A stretch of 64,000 bases of DNA, from assembly GCA_052379645.1 (NCBI GenBank), contig JBQSYU010000002.1; one strand, 5' to 3'. Shown piece by piece: positions 1 through 8,980 of the stretch. The notes below the pieces were generated by a model. That model saw nothing but the letters and a program-made list of their open reading frames with translations. It was not told where the DNA came from and made no database searches. Made by a program: the position numbers and the translations under genes. This DNA is from Arthrobacter_H sp030452125 (GTDB taxonomy: Bacteria > Actinomycetota > Actinomycetes > Actinomycetales > Micrococcaceae). Every line of letters starts with the position of its first letter. The first letter of the stretch is position 1.

Positions 1-202
1 CCGCCGCCGATGCGGCGGCCGAACCCACCTCGGGTGCCTTTTCCTTGATCGTGGATCCGACGTCGTTCAGTGTTTCCTGCGTGCGGGGGTCGTTCCACAG
101 GTCCTGGGCCTTATCGCGGATCTGGTCATATCTCTCGCGGCCGGCGCGGGCGCCCACGAGGTATCCCACCGCTGCTCCTGCCAGAAACGTAAAGATGCGC
201 AT
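1..202 (-). CDS. YtxH-like small membrane-anchored protein (3' end outside window)
   Basis: The gene starts at an ATG at 200-202 and runs off the left edge, leaving 67 codons. The start is set by a strong AGGAGG seven bases upstream. The N-terminus (MRIFTFLAGAAVGYLVGARA) is one short glycine/alanine-rich membrane segment followed by a charged amphipathic stretch containing GRERYDQIRDKA. That is the usual shape of YtxH/DUF883-like proteins, thought to be envelope or stress associated. The function is unknown. The gene has the same orientation as the nucleoside operon to its right but is separated from it by a terminator hairpin, so it is probably its own unit. Confidence 0.7.
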   Translation of the reverse strand, partial: MRIFTFLAGAAVGYLVGARAGRERYDQIRDKAQDLWNDPRTQETLNDVGSTIKEKAPEVGSAAASAA

Positions 203-304
203 TGCAATCCTCCTTTAGCTCAAGCGTGGGATCCGGTATGGAACCCGAGGCCCACACTAACGTGTTCGACGCCGCTGCGCAGCGCCCCACGCACGGGGAA
301 ACGA

Positions 305-340
305 CGAAGGTGCCCGCCGGAAAACCGGCGGGCACCTTCG
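305..340 (-). terminator. Perfect 16-bp hairpin terminator of the nucleoside-catabolism operon
   Basis: Arms 305-320 and 325-340 are perfectly complementary with a four-base loop. The hairpin lies 20 bases past the stop codon of the 86-codon gene and before the YtxH-like gene. There is only a weak T-run, as is common in actinobacteria. Confidence 0.8.
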
Positions 341-360
341 GTGGATGGTGCGGTGGGGCG

Positions 361-621
361 CTACTTCTTGACGACCTCGGCAGCCACGACGCGATCGGCC
401 TGGTGCGAATCCGAACGGCCCAGCAGGTGCTGGGGGATGCCGAATGCCAGGAAGGCGAGGCCGAAGCAGGCGAGACCCGGCAGCCAGGCGTTCTCCAGCG
501 TCCAGAAGGTCAATGAATACAGCGCGCCGAGGAAGAGGATGAAGAACACGGCGAAAGCCAGGAAGTTGCCTGCGAAGTTGCCCTGGCCCGAGTAGGCCTT
601 GCTCTTGCCCTCTGAGTACAC
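361..621 (-). CDS. Small two-helix integral membrane protein, function unknown
   Basis: This 86-residue protein starts at GTG (619-621), with AAGGAG seven bases before it. Two hydrophobic segments (about residues 17-37 and 45-63) are separated by a short loop, and the tail is polar (GRSDSHQADR). I do not recognise a named family; similar small proteins are common as hypothetical genes in Micrococcales. It begins 50 bases after deoC on the same strand and ends just before a terminator, so it is probably the last gene of the nucleoside operon. Nothing in the protein itself suggests an enzymatic role. Confidence 0.75.
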   Translation of the reverse strand: MYSEGKSKAYSGQGNFAGNFLAFAVFFILFLGALYSLTFWTLENAWLPGLACFGLAFLAFGIPQHLLGRSDSHQADRVVAAEVVKK

Positions 622-671
622 GGTGATTCTCCTTGTTGTCCAGCGCCGGCTGGCGGTGGTGCGCGCTCGCG

Positions 672-1358
672 CTAGTAGCCGGCGGTTCCCTGCTCACCCT
701 CTACAATAGCAACTCCTGAGCTGGCTCCAAGCCGGGTGGCTCCGGCCTCGATCATTGCCTGGGCATCGGCGAGGGAACGAACCCATCCGGAGGCCTTCAC
801 CCCCAGCTGTTGGCCGACCGTGCGACGCATCAATTCGACATCGGCCACGGTGGCCCCGCCGCCGGCGAAACCGGTGGAGGTCTTCACGAAATCGGCTCCA
901 GCTTCGGCGGCCGCTTCACAGGCCAGCACCTTGGCGGCGTCGTCGAGCAGGGAGGTCTCGATGATCACCTTCAGGATCGCCCCGCCGTCGTGCACCGTAT
1001 GGGCGACCCCACCGATATCGGCGACCAGGGCATCCCGATCCCCGCGGCGTGCCGCGGCGATGTCGATGACCATGTCGATTTCGCTGGCACCGTCGGCGAT
1101 GGCGCCGGCGGCCTCGAAGGACTTCACCGCGGTCGTCGTCGCGCCGAAGGGGAAACCGATGACCGAGCAGGTCAGGACCTGCGTGCCCTTCAGCGCCTGG
1201 GCGACGGTCGGTACCCAGAGGGGGTTGACGCAGACTGATTTGAAACCATATTCGGCGGCTTCGGCGGCGATCTTCAGCACGGCCTCGCGGGAGGCATCGG
1301 GCTTGAGCAGCGTGTGGTCGATGTAGGCGGCGATGGTGCTGCCGGTGGGCTGGGACAT
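672..1358 (-). CDS. deoC: Deoxyribose-phosphate aldolase
   Basis: DeoC (EC 4.1.2.4) cleaves 2-deoxyribose 5-phosphate to glyceraldehyde 3-phosphate and acetaldehyde in the cytoplasm, the last step of deoxynucleoside breakdown. The 228-residue protein has the family opening (IDHTLLKPDAS) and the Schiff-base lysine K159 in FVKTSTGF. The central VIGFPFGATT motif and the C-terminal phosphate-binding GASSGVAIV are present. The ATG at 1358 follows GAGAGGTAG and gives the expected length; upstream in-frame starts would add an atypical basic extension. It follows the phosphomutase by 38 bases, so mutase product can pass directly to it. Confidence 0.95.
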   Translation of the reverse strand: MSQPTGSTIAAYIDHTLLKPDASREAVLKIAAEAAEYGFKSVCVNPLWVPTVAQALKGTQVLTCSVIGFPFGATTTAVKSFEAAGAIADGASEIDMVIDIAAARRGDRDALVADIGGVAHTVHDGGAILKVIIETSLLDDAAKVLACEAAAEAGADFVKTSTGFAGGGATVADVELMRRTVGQQLGVKASGWVRSLADAQAMIEAGATRLGASSGVAIVEGEQGTAGY

Positions 1359-1396
1359 ATCTACCTCTCGGTGGGTTTCTGGTGGTGGCGGTGGGG

Positions 1397-3151
1397 TCAG
1401 AGACCCAGTGCGGTGCCGGTGTCGGTGCGCACCGCGGACAGACGTTGGCGGGCCCGGGCGCGGGCGTCGGGCAGATCCCCGGGCGAGGCCACCGGTTCGA
1501 TGACCTCCAGGTAGCACTTGAGCTTGGGTTCGGTCCCGCTGGGGCGGACGATGACCCGGCTGTCGTCGGCGGTGGTGAAGAGCATCGCATCGGTGGGTGG
1601 CAACCCGTCGGTGCCGGCGGACAGATCAGTCACGGTCGTCACCTCCGATCCAGCGAAGACCGCCGGGGCCCGGGTGCGCAGCCGGGCCATGAGTGCCTGG
1701 AGCTCCTCGAGCGAGGACACCCGGACCGAAAGCTGGTCCGTGGCATGCAGCCCGTGCTCCAGGGCCAGTTCGTCGAGTTCGTCGAGCAGGGTGCGGGAGG
1801 AGGCCTTCAACCGGGCGGCGAAATCGGCCAGCAGCAGGGCCGCGGACATCCCGTCCTTATCGCGCACGAGTTCGGGGGCCACGCAGTATCCCAGCGCCTC
1901 CTCATAGCCGAAGGACAGCCCCGGAACCCGGGAGATCCATTTGAAACCGGTCAAGGTCGCCCCGTGCGCGATGCCGGCGCCGGCGGCGATGCGCGAAAGC
2001 AGCCGGGAGGAGACGATGGAGTTCGCGAAGACCGGTGCCTGCCCGCCCGCGGCCGGGCCCCCGGCGAGGCGGCGGGCGACGTGGAGGCCCAGCAGTGCCC
2101 CGACCTCGTCGCCGGAGAGCATCCGCCATCCGGCATCCGGGTCGTGCACGGCCGCTGCGCAGCGGTCGGCATCCGGGTCGTTGGCGATGACCAGATCGGC
2201 GTCCACGTCCCGGGCCAGGGCCAGGGCCAGGTCGATGGCCCCGGGCTCCTCCGGGTTTGGGAAGGCGACCGTGGGGAAGTCCGGGTCCGGTGCTGCTTGT
2301 TCGGCCACCATCCGGACGTCGGTGAATCCGGTGGCGGTGAAGGCCCGGCTCATCGTGTCGCCTCCGACCCCGTGCATCGGGGTCAACACGATCCGCAGGG
2401 CCGACCGCTCCGCTCGCTCCGTGCCCTGGGCCGGAACCAGGGAGGTGATCGCCTGGAGGTAGCGTTCCTGGATGTCCCCGGGTTCGCCGGCCGCGGGCAG
2501 GACGGTCCAGCCGTCCCGGGCCAGTTCCAGTTCCGGGAGCGGTCCGCTGGCGGCAATGCGTTCGGCGATATCGACATCCATGGGGGCTACGATCTGGGCG
2601 CCCTGGCCGGCATCGGTCACGGCCCGGCCGCCGAGGTAGACCTTGTACCCGTTGTCCTGCGGCGGGTTGTGGCTGGCGGTGACCATGACCCCCGCCTCGC
2701 AGTCCAGGGCCAACACCGCCCAGGCGAGCACCGGGGTGGGCAGACGGGAAGGCATCAGGAACGTCTCGATGCCCGCCGCGGTGAAGATCGCTGCGGTCTC
2801 TTCGGCGAAGACATCAGAGTTGTAGCGGGCGTCGAAGCCCACCACGGCCCGCGGGGTGTACGCCCCGGCCGCGATATCGAGCAGGTACCGGGCGACACCG
2901 GCCGCGGTATGGCGTACGACCACACGGTTCATCCGGTTCGGGCCTGCGCCCAGGGCCGCGCGCAGGCCCGCGGTGCCGAAGGCCAGGGGGCCGGAGAACC
3001 TGTCGGCGAGTTCCGCGCGGGAACCGGCGTCGTCCGCTGCAGCGGCCAGCAGGGCCTTGAGCTCGGAGGCGGTGGTCGGGTCCGGGTCTTCGGCGGCCCA
3101 GGCTTCGGCGCGGGCCACCAGGTCGTCGGGCTGTGCGGAGGTGGGGTTCAC
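1397..3151 (-). CDS. pmmB: Phosphosugar mutase (PmmB-like; likely phosphopentomutase/phosphomannomutase activity)
   Basis: This 584-residue alpha-D-phosphohexomutase-superfamily enzyme is soluble and Mg-dependent. The phosphoserine loop is TASHNPPQDNGYKVY near residue 158, the metal loop NDPDADR near 322, the sugar-binding GYEEALGY near 413, and the phosphate-binding RPSGTEPKLK near 535. The GTG start at 3149-3151 follows AAGGAG by four bases. Being about 580 residues puts it with the long PGM2/PmmB-like group. Lying between a nucleoside phosphorylase and deoC suggests it converts (deoxy)ribose 1-phosphate to 5-phosphate. A hexose phosphomutase role cannot be excluded from sequence. Confidence 0.9.
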   Translation of the reverse strand: MNPTSAQPDDLVARAEAWAAEDPDPTTASELKALLAAAADDAGSRAELADRFSGPLAFGTAGLRAALGAGPNRMNRVVVRHTAAGVARYLLDIAAGAYTPRAVVGFDARYNSDVFAEETAAIFTAAGIETFLMPSRLPTPVLAWAVLALDCEAGVMVTASHNPPQDNGYKVYLGGRAVTDAGQGAQIVAPMDVDIAERIAASGPLPELELARDGWTVLPAAGEPGDIQERYLQAITSLVPAQGTERAERSALRIVLTPMHGVGGDTMSRAFTATGFTDVRMVAEQAAPDPDFPTVAFPNPEEPGAIDLALALARDVDADLVIANDPDADRCAAAVHDPDAGWRMLSGDEVGALLGLHVARRLAGGPAAGGQAPVFANSIVSSRLLSRIAAGAGIAHGATLTGFKWISRVPGLSFGYEEALGYCVAPELVRDKDGMSAALLLADFAARLKASSRTLLDELDELALEHGLHATDQLSVRVSSLEELQALMARLRTRAPAVFAGSEVTTVTDLSAGTDGLPPTDAMLFTTADDSRVIVRPSGTEPKLKCYLEVIEPVASPGDLPDARARARQRLSAVRTDTGTALGL

Positions 3152-3197
3152 GGTGCTCCTTGGGATCGGGCAGATGCTGCGGGGTGGGCCGGAAGGC

Positions 3198-4007
3198 TCA
3201 GAGACGTCCGACGATATCGGCGAGCAGCTTCGAGATGCGTGGTCCGGCGGCCTGGCCTGCCTCGATGACTTCGGCATGGCTCAGCGGGACCGGGCTGATG
3301 CCGGCGGCGAGGTTGGTCACCAAGGAGATGCCGAAGACCTCCAGGCCGGCATGGCGGGCCGCGATGGCCTCCAGGGCGGTGGACATGCCGACCAGGTCCG
3401 CGCCGATGCGTTTGGCGTACTGGACTTCGGCGGGGGTCTCGTAATGCGGGCCGGTGAACTGGGCGTAGACGCCCTCGTCCAGGGCCGGATCGACCTCGTG
3501 GGCGATCGCGCGCAGCCGCGGGGAATACAGGTCCGTCAGGTCCACGAAGGTGGGCCCCTCGAGCGGTGAGGCCGCGGTGAGGTTGATGTGGTCGCTGATC
3601 AGCACCGGCGTCCCCGGGGTCCAGGCCTCGTTGAGGCCACCGCAACCGTTGGTCAGCACCAGGGTGGTGCAGCCGGCGGCCGCGGCCGTGCGGACCCCGT
3701 GCACGACCGAACGCACGCCCTTGCCTTCGTAGAAGTGGGTCCGGGCGCCGAGCACCAGGACCCGCTTGCCGGCCGGGGTCAGGACGGAGCGGATCGTTCC
3801 GACATGACCGACGACGGCGGGGGAGTGGAACCCCGGAAGGGTCGGGGCATCCAGGGTATGGGTGGTCTCCCCGATCAGTTCGGAGGCCTCGCCCCACCCC
3901 GAGCCCAGGACCAGGGCGATGTCGTGGGCTGCCACGCCGGTCTGCTCGGCGATGGCGGCAGCGGCTTGGCCGGCCAGATGGAAGGGATCTTCGTTGAAAT
4001 CGTTCAC
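3198..4007 (-). CDS. punA: Purine nucleoside phosphorylase (trimeric class)
   Basis: The enzyme phosphorolyses purine (deoxy)nucleosides to base plus (deoxy)ribose 1-phosphate. The 269-residue length and the motifs VLGSGWGEASELIG, GARTHFYEGKG, LTNGCGGLNEAW, QFTGPHYETPAEV and LVGMSTALEAIAARH are those of the trimeric (PNPase II) class, including the base-contacting Glu in YETPAE and Asn in SLVTNLAAG. The start is GTG at 4005-4007. No Shine-Dalgarno is visible; a TAGATT element ends six bases upstream, so the transcript is probably leaderless. It is the first gene of the punA-pmmB-deoC operon. The same neighbours (lpdA-like, deoD, pmmB) occur together in mycobacteria. Confidence 0.93.
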   Translation of the reverse strand: MNDFNEDPFHLAGQAAAAIAEQTGVAAHDIALVLGSGWGEASELIGETTHTLDAPTLPGFHSPAVVGHVGTIRSVLTPAGKRVLVLGARTHFYEGKGVRSVVHGVRTAAAAGCTTLVLTNGCGGLNEAWTPGTPVLISDHINLTAASPLEGPTFVDLTDLYSPRLRAIAHEVDPALDEGVYAQFTGPHYETPAEVQYAKRIGADLVGMSTALEAIAARHAGLEVFGISLVTNLAAGISPVPLSHAEVIEAGQAAGPRISKLLADIVGRL

Positions 4008-4013
4008 CCCACC

Positions 4014-4019
4014 AATCTA
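4014..4019 (-). promoter_or_regulatory. -10 element (TAGATT) of punA, leaderless
   Basis: TAGATT on the minus strand ends six bases before the GTG start of punA, which places the transcription start at or next to the start codon. No ribosome-binding site lies between them. Confidence 0.6.
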
Positions 4020-4091
4020 CCGGTGGATGCCCCGATGCCGGTACAGGCCCTGGCGTGCAAGTTGCCCGCCGGTAGTGGAGAATGGGCTGGC

Positions 4092-5495
4092 GTGAGCGTA
4101 GAACAGAGCAGAACTTCCCAGCGTTTGATCATCCTCGGCGGCGGACCGGGTGGCTATGAGGCGGCCACCGTGGCGGCCCAACTCGGAGCCGAGGTGACCA
4201 TCGTCGAGCGGGCCGGCATGGGCGGTGCGGCCGTTTTGACCGACGTCGTGCCCTCCAAGACCCTGATCGCCACCGCCGATGCCATGCGCCGGGTCAGCGG
4301 TGCCGGTTCCTTCGGCGTGACCGTCGAGGGCAAGGCCGATGCCAGCGCCGACCTGCCGGTGGTGAACGCCCGGCTCATGGAGCTGGCCCACAACCAGTCC
4401 AGGGACATCCGCATCGGCCTCGAACGCGCCGGGGTCCGGGTCGTCCTGGGCACGGGGCGCCTGCTGGACAACCGCACCATCGCCGTCGCCCGCACCGATG
4501 GGGGCGAAGAGACCCTGGAAGCCGATGCCATCCTCCTCGCCCTGGGCGCCCACCCCCGTGAACTGCCGACCGCCAAGCCCGACGGCGAACGCATCTTCAA
4601 CTGGACCCAGGTCTACAACCTCAAGGAACTTCCCGAACATCTGATCGTCGTGGGATCCGGTGTCACTGGTGCCGAGTTCGCCTCGGCCTACAGCCTGCTG
4701 GGAAGCCGGGTGACCCTGGTGTCCTCCCGTGAACGCGTGCTGCCCGGCGAGGATGCCGACGCCGCCGCGGTGTTGGAGGAGGCCTTCGAGGCCAACGGCC
4801 TGGAAGTGACGGCCAGGTCGCGTGCCCAGGCGGTGGACCGGACCGCGGACGGCGTGAAGGTCACCCTCGATGACGGGCGCGTCCTGGAAGGCAGCCACTG
4901 CCTGCTGGCCGTCGGCGGCATCCCGAACACCTCGGGCATCGGTCTGGAGGAGGCCGGCATCGAAATGAACGACTCCGGCCATATCCAGGTCGACGGGGTC
5001 TCGCGCACCACCGCCTCCAACGTCTATGCCGCCGGCGATTGCACCGGCGTCTTCGCGTTGGCCTCCGTCGCGGCCATGCAGGGCCGGATCGCCATCGCCC
5101 ACCTGATGGGGGACGGGGTCCGGCCGTTGAAGACCCACGAGGTTTCCTCCAACATCTTCACCAGCCCCGAGATCGCCACCGTCGGGGTGACCGAAGCCCA
5201 GGTGAACGAGGACAAATACCAGGGCGACATCATCAAGCTCGACCTGGCCACCAACGCCCGGGCGAAGATGATGAACATCAAGGAAGGCTTCGTGAAGATC
5301 ATTGCCCGCCGCGGTTCCGGCACGGTGATCGGCGGCGTCGTGGTCGCCCCGCGGGCCTCCGAACTGATCTACCCGATCGCCCTGGCGGTGCAGAACCGGT
5401 TGCATGTCGATGACATGGCCCAGACCTTCACGGTGTACCCCTCGCTGTCCGGCTCGGTGTCCGAGGCGGCGCGCCGGCTGCATAAGCACCTGTAG
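4092..5495 (+). CDS. lpdA: LpdA-like NAD(P)H quinone reductase / pyridine nucleotide-disulfide reductase family flavoprotein lacking redox cysteines
   Basis: This 467-residue two-dinucleotide-binding flavoprotein has an FAD motif LGGGPGGYEAA near the N-terminus, an NAD(P) motif VVGSGVTGAEFASAYS mid-protein, and a second FAD motif YAAGDCTG. The active-site dithiol CxxxxC is absent: A47 and V52 occupy those positions in GGAAVLTDVVPSK. The C-terminal HPT-E catalytic pair is also missing (YPSLSGSVSEA). Mycobacterial LpdA (Rv3303c) likewise lacks a working dithiol and acts as an NAD(P)H:quinone reductase, so that role is inferred here. The GTG start is set by homology and faces punA across 84 bases. 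Confidence 0.85.
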   Translation: MSVEQSRTSQRLIILGGGPGGYEAATVAAQLGAEVTIVERAGMGGAAVLTDVVPSKTLIATADAMRRVSGAGSFGVTVEGKADASADLPVVNARLMELAHNQSRDIRIGLERAGVRVVLGTGRLLDNRTIAVARTDGGEETLEADAILLALGAHPRELPTAKPDGERIFNWTQVYNLKELPEHLIVVGSGVTGAEFASAYSLLGSRVTLVSSRERVLPGEDADAAAVLEEAFEANGLEVTARSRAQAVDRTADGVKVTLDDGRVLEGSHCLLAVGGIPNTSGIGLEEAGIEMNDSGHIQVDGVSRTTASNVYAAGDCTGVFALASVAAMQGRIAIAHLMGDGVRPLKTHEVSSNIFTSPEIATVGVTEAQVNEDKYQGDIIKLDLATNARAKMMNIKEGFVKIIARRGSGTVIGGVVVAPRASELIYPIALAVQNRLHVDDMAQTFTVYPSLSGSVSEAARRLHKHL

Positions 5496-5553
5496 GCGGC
5501 CGACCCCGGCCTCCGTGACAACACGGTGGTGGTGGGGTATGCGAGAGGTCAAG

Positions 5554-5572
5554 GTGTCCACGATGTGGACAC
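5554..5572. promoter_or_regulatory. Inverted repeat GTGTCCA-N5-TGGACAC upstream of MHS transporter
   Basis: The 7-bp arms are perfect (5554-5560 and 5566-5572), 75 bases before the transporter start. A possible -10 (TAGTAT, 5599-5604) lies downstream, so the palindrome sits where an activator or repressor dimer could act. No regulator gene is adjacent. Confidence 0.45.
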
Positions 5573-5647
5573 TTCGACCGCTATCTGGTCAAAAGTTCTA
5601 GTATTATCCAAGAATATTGATCGTCTCGCACCAAAGGGGTCACGATA

Positions 5648-7045
5648 GTGTCCAGTATGCCCGCCACCGCCTCCCCGGAAGCGAACACACGCGGTCGCGT
5701 GATCTTCTCGAGCATGATCGGGACCACGGTCGAGTTCTATGACTTCTATGCCTATGCCACGGCATCGGTCCTGGTGTTCCCGGCCTTGTTCTTCCCCAAT
5801 GCCACCAACATCAACGCCATCCTGAGTTCGTTCGCGATCTTCGGGGTGGCCTTCCTCGCCCGCCCGCTGGGGTCGATCCTCTTCGGCCACTTCGGTGACA
5901 AGGTGGGACGCAAGGGGACCCTGGTGGCCTCGTTGATGACCATGGGCATCGCCACGTTCCTCATCGGCTTCCTGCCCGCGGCCAGTGGCGGCTTCGTGGT
6001 GCTGGCCCCGCTGCTGCTGGTCCTGCTGCGTTTCGCCCAGGGGCTGGCCCTGGGCGGGGAATGGTCGGGGGCCGCACTGCTGGCCACCGAGAACGCCCCG
6101 GCCAATAAGCGCGCCATCTACGGAACCTTCCCTCAGCTGGGGGCGCCGATCGGTTTCATCATCGCCAACCTGGTCTTCGTCGGCCTGCAGCTGGGGCTCT
6201 CGCCCGAGCAGTTCCAGGCCTGGGGCTGGCGGGTGCCGTTCATCCTCTCCGCCGTGCTCGTCGGCGTCGGGATCTATGTGCGGCTGAAGCTGGTCGAATC
6301 CATCTCGTTCCAGAACGTCGTGACGCAGAAGAAGGTCATGAAGTCCCCGGTCAAACAGACCTTCAAATTCCACTGGCGCCCGGTCCTGGCCGGAACGATC
6401 ATCATGTTCGCCACCTACGTGCTGTTCTACCTGATGACCTCCTTCACGCTGACCTACGGCACCTCGGCGGCCACCGTCGACCAGGCCCGCGCCGCGGCCG
6501 AAGCCAAGGGCAAGGTGTTCGATGCGGCAGCCGAAGCCGCCTTCGTGCCGGGGCTGGGCGTCCCGCGGACCGAGTTCCTCTGGATGCTGATCATCGGCAT
6601 GGTGTTCTTCGGGATCTTCATCCTCATTTCCGGACCGTTGGCCGAGAAGTTCGGGCGGCGCCGGTTCCTGCTCGGGGTCTCGCTGCTGATCCTTCTCTTC
6701 GGTGCCTCCTGGACGCTGTTCTTCGGTCCCGGAACCGCGGCGGCCATGGTCGGGCTGATCATCGGGCTGTCGCTGATGGGGCTGACCTTCGGGCCGATGG
6801 CCGCCTATCTGCCTGAACTCTTCCCGGCCAACGTGCGCTATACCGGCTCGGCCGTGGCCTACAACCTGTCCTCGGTGATCGGTGCGGCCCCGGCCTCCTT
6901 CGTGGCCATCGCCTTGTGGCAGGCCGGAGGCGGGAACACCGTCTGGGTGGGTGTCTACCTGGCCGCTGCCGCGGCGCTGACGATGGTGGCCTTGCTGATG
7001 ACCGGCGAGACCAAGGACCAGGACTTCGAGAACAACGTCGCCTGA
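5648..7045 (+). CDS. MFS transporter of the metabolite:H+ symporter (MHS) family
   Basis: This 465-residue cytoplasmic-membrane secondary transporter has about twelve hydrophobic segments. The opening (SSMIGTTVEFYDFYAYATA) and the loop FGHFGDKVGRKGTL match the MHS group (ProP, ShiA, KgtP, CitA type). The segment GGEWSGAALLATENAP after TM4 is also diagnostic. A hydrophilic insertion near residues 280-300 lies in an external loop. Substrates of the group are organic acids or zwitterions, and the actual one cannot be told from sequence. The GTG start follows AAAGGGG by eight bases; an ATG three codons later is an alternative. It is a single-gene unit ended by the hairpin at 7056-7101. Confidence 0.88.
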   Translation: MSSMPATASPEANTRGRVIFSSMIGTTVEFYDFYAYATASVLVFPALFFPNATNINAILSSFAIFGVAFLARPLGSILFGHFGDKVGRKGTLVASLMTMGIATFLIGFLPAASGGFVVLAPLLLVLLRFAQGLALGGEWSGAALLATENAPANKRAIYGTFPQLGAPIGFIIANLVFVGLQLGLSPEQFQAWGWRVPFILSAVLVGVGIYVRLKLVESISFQNVVTQKKVMKSPVKQTFKFHWRPVLAGTIIMFATYVLFYLMTSFTLTYGTSAATVDQARAAAEAKGKVFDAAAEAAFVPGLGVPRTEFLWMLIIGMVFFGIFILISGPLAEKFGRRRFLLGVSLLILLFGASWTLFFGPGTAAAMVGLIIGLSLMGLTFGPMAAYLPELFPANVRYTGSAVAYNLSSVIGAAPASFVAIALWQAGGGNTVWVGVYLAAAAALTMVALLMTGETKDQDFENNVA

Positions 7046-7055
7046 TCCCAGCCGG

Positions 7056-7101
7056 AACGACTGAAGGCCTGCCACCGCGAGGTGGCAGGCCTTCAGTCGT
7101 T
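7056..7101. terminator. Bidirectional terminator between convergent transporter and accA genes
   Basis: Two perfect 21-bp arms (7056-7076 and 7081-7101) surround a GCGA tetraloop, between the transporter stop at 7045 and the carboxylase stop at 7113. It can serve both strands. Confidence 0.9.
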
Positions 7102-7112
7102 GGTGGGGCTGA

Positions 7113-8882
7113 TCAGTCCAGGATGCTGGCCAGGACCGCTCCGGCGGACACGGTCTCTCCCGCGGTGGCGGTCAGGCCCTTGATGGTCCCGGCGCGATGG
7201 GCGGTCAGCGGCTGTTCCATCTTCATGGCCTCCAGCACGACCACCAGATCGCCCTCGGAGACGGTGTCGCCGTCGGCCACGGCGACCTTGACGATGGTCC
7301 CCTGCATCGGTGAGGTCAGGCTGTCACCGGTGGTGGTGCTGCCCGAACCGCCCCGGTTGGTGCGTTTGCGCTTGGACTTGCCATTGCTCTTCCCGGCCCC
7401 GGAGGATCCGCCGAGGCCGGCAGGAAGGACGACTTCGAGGCGTTTGCCCCCGACTTCCACGGTGACCTTCTGGCGTTCGTCGGGGCTCTCGGTGGAGGCG
7501 GCGCCGGAGGGGCTCCACGGTTCGATGGTGTTCTCGAACCCCGTCTCGATCCAGCGGGTGTGCACCGAGAAGGGGCCGGACGCGGGGACGAAGGCGGGAT
7601 CGGCCATGACGGCACGGTGGAACGGGAGGACCGTGGGCATGCCCTCGATGACCATTTCGTCCAGGGCCCGGCGGGCCCGGCCGGCGGCTTCCTGGCGGGT
7701 GGCACCGGTGATGATGAGCTTGGCGATCATCGAATCGAAGTTCCCCGAGACGGTCTCGCCTTGTTCCACCCCCGAATCGACGCGGACGCCGGGGCCGGTG
7801 GGCAGGTTCAGTGTGGAGATCGTTCCCGGGGCGGGCATGAACCCGCGACCGGCATCCTCGCCGTTGATGCGGAACTCGAAGGAGTGGCCCCGCAGCTGGG
7901 GATCGGAGTATCCGAGCTCCTCCCCGCGGGCCAGCCGAAACTGTTCACGCACCAGATCGATCCCCGAGACCTCCTCGGAGACGGTGTGCTCCACCTGCAG
8001 GCGCGTGTTGACCTCCAGGAACGAGATGATCCCGTCGGTGCCGATCAAGAACTCGCAGGTTCCGGCACCCACGTACTTCGCTTCGCGCAGGATGGCCTTG
8101 GAGGATTCGTAGAGGCTCCGGGTCTGGTCCTGGCTCAGGTAGGGGGCCGGAGCTTCTTCGACCAGCTTCTGGTTCCGTCGCTGCAGGGAGCAGTCGCGGG
8201 TGGAGACGACGACGACATTTCCCGCGGAGTCCGCCAGGCACTGGGTTTCGACGTGGCGGGGGGCGTCGAGGAAACGTTCGATGAAGCATTCGCCCCGGCC
8301 GAAGGCCGCGGTGGCCTCACGGACCGCCGATTCGTAGGACTCGGCGATCTCGTCGCGGTGGCGGACCACCTTGATGCCTCGCCCCCCGCCGCCGTAGGCG
8401 GCCTTGATGGCCAGGGGGAGGCCGTGCTGGTCGGCGAAGTCCAGGACTTCCTGCGTCGAGCGGACCGGTTCCCTGGTGCCCGGGACCAGGGGAGCGCCGA
8501 CCTTGGTGGCGATATGCCGGGCCTGCACCTTGTCGCCCAGCTGGGCGATGGCCTCGGGGGGCGGCCCGATCCAGATCAGCCCGGCGTCGATGACTCGCTG
8601 GGCGAATTCGGCATTCTCCGAGAGGAACCCGTAGCCGGGATGCACTGAGTCGGCGCCGGAAGCCTTCGCGGCCTCCAGGATCTTATCCATCACCAGGTAG
8701 GAGTCGGCGGCGCTCTGGCCGCCCAGGGCGAAGGCCTCGTCGGCGAGTCGGACGTGCAGTGCCTCGCGGTCGGGTTCGGCGTAGACGGCGACGGACGCGA
8801 TGCCCTCGTCGCGGGCCGCGCGGATGACTCGGACGGCGATCTCGCCACGGTTGGCGATGAGGACCTTGGTCAGCTGGGGCAT
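7113..8882 (-). CDS. accA3: Acyl-CoA carboxylase alpha subunit (biotin carboxylase + biotin carboxyl carrier)
   Basis: The subunit carboxylates its own biotin with ATP and bicarbonate, then hands the carboxyl to the AccD beta subunit to make malonyl-CoA or methylmalonyl-CoA. Of 589 residues, about 1-450 are biotin carboxylase, with ATP-grasp glycine loop AAYGGGGRGIKVV and catalytic EVNTRLQVEHTVSE. A basic, glycine/serine-rich linker (about 490-515) follows. The biotinyl domain has EAMKMEQ with biotin lysine K554. It is the usual actinobacterial AccA3/BccA fusion. GGAG lies 11 bases before the ATG. Its partners accD and accE lie 10 kb away on the same strand and birA beyond them. A palindrome about 100 bp upstream is shared with accD. 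Confidence 0.95.
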   Translation of the reverse strand: MPQLTKVLIANRGEIAVRVIRAARDEGIASVAVYAEPDREALHVRLADEAFALGGQSAADSYLVMDKILEAAKASGADSVHPGYGFLSENAEFAQRVIDAGLIWIGPPPEAIAQLGDKVQARHIATKVGAPLVPGTREPVRSTQEVLDFADQHGLPLAIKAAYGGGGRGIKVVRHRDEIAESYESAVREATAAFGRGECFIERFLDAPRHVETQCLADSAGNVVVVSTRDCSLQRRNQKLVEEAPAPYLSQDQTRSLYESSKAILREAKYVGAGTCEFLIGTDGIISFLEVNTRLQVEHTVSEEVSGIDLVREQFRLARGEELGYSDPQLRGHSFEFRINGEDAGRGFMPAPGTISTLNLPTGPGVRVDSGVEQGETVSGNFDSMIAKLIITGATRQEAAGRARRALDEMVIEGMPTVLPFHRAVMADPAFVPASGPFSVHTRWIETGFENTIEPWSPSGAASTESPDERQKVTVEVGGKRLEVVLPAGLGGSSGAGKSNGKSKRKRTNRGGSGSTTTGDSLTSPMQGTIVKVAVADGDTVSEGDLVVVLEAMKMEQPLTAHRAGTIKGLTATAGETVSAGAVLASILD

Positions 8883-8980
8883 GGCGGGTGGAACTCCTTA
8901 AACTTTGCTGTTTGGAGCCTACCCGCGCTTGTGGGTTATCCACGTAATCCCACACCATGCTCCGGAGAGTCCGCACCTAA

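Noticed and set aside
7560..8648. A 362-codon plus-strand frame opposite accA3
   Set aside because: Antisense shadow of a highly conserved carboxylase; no start signal or domain.
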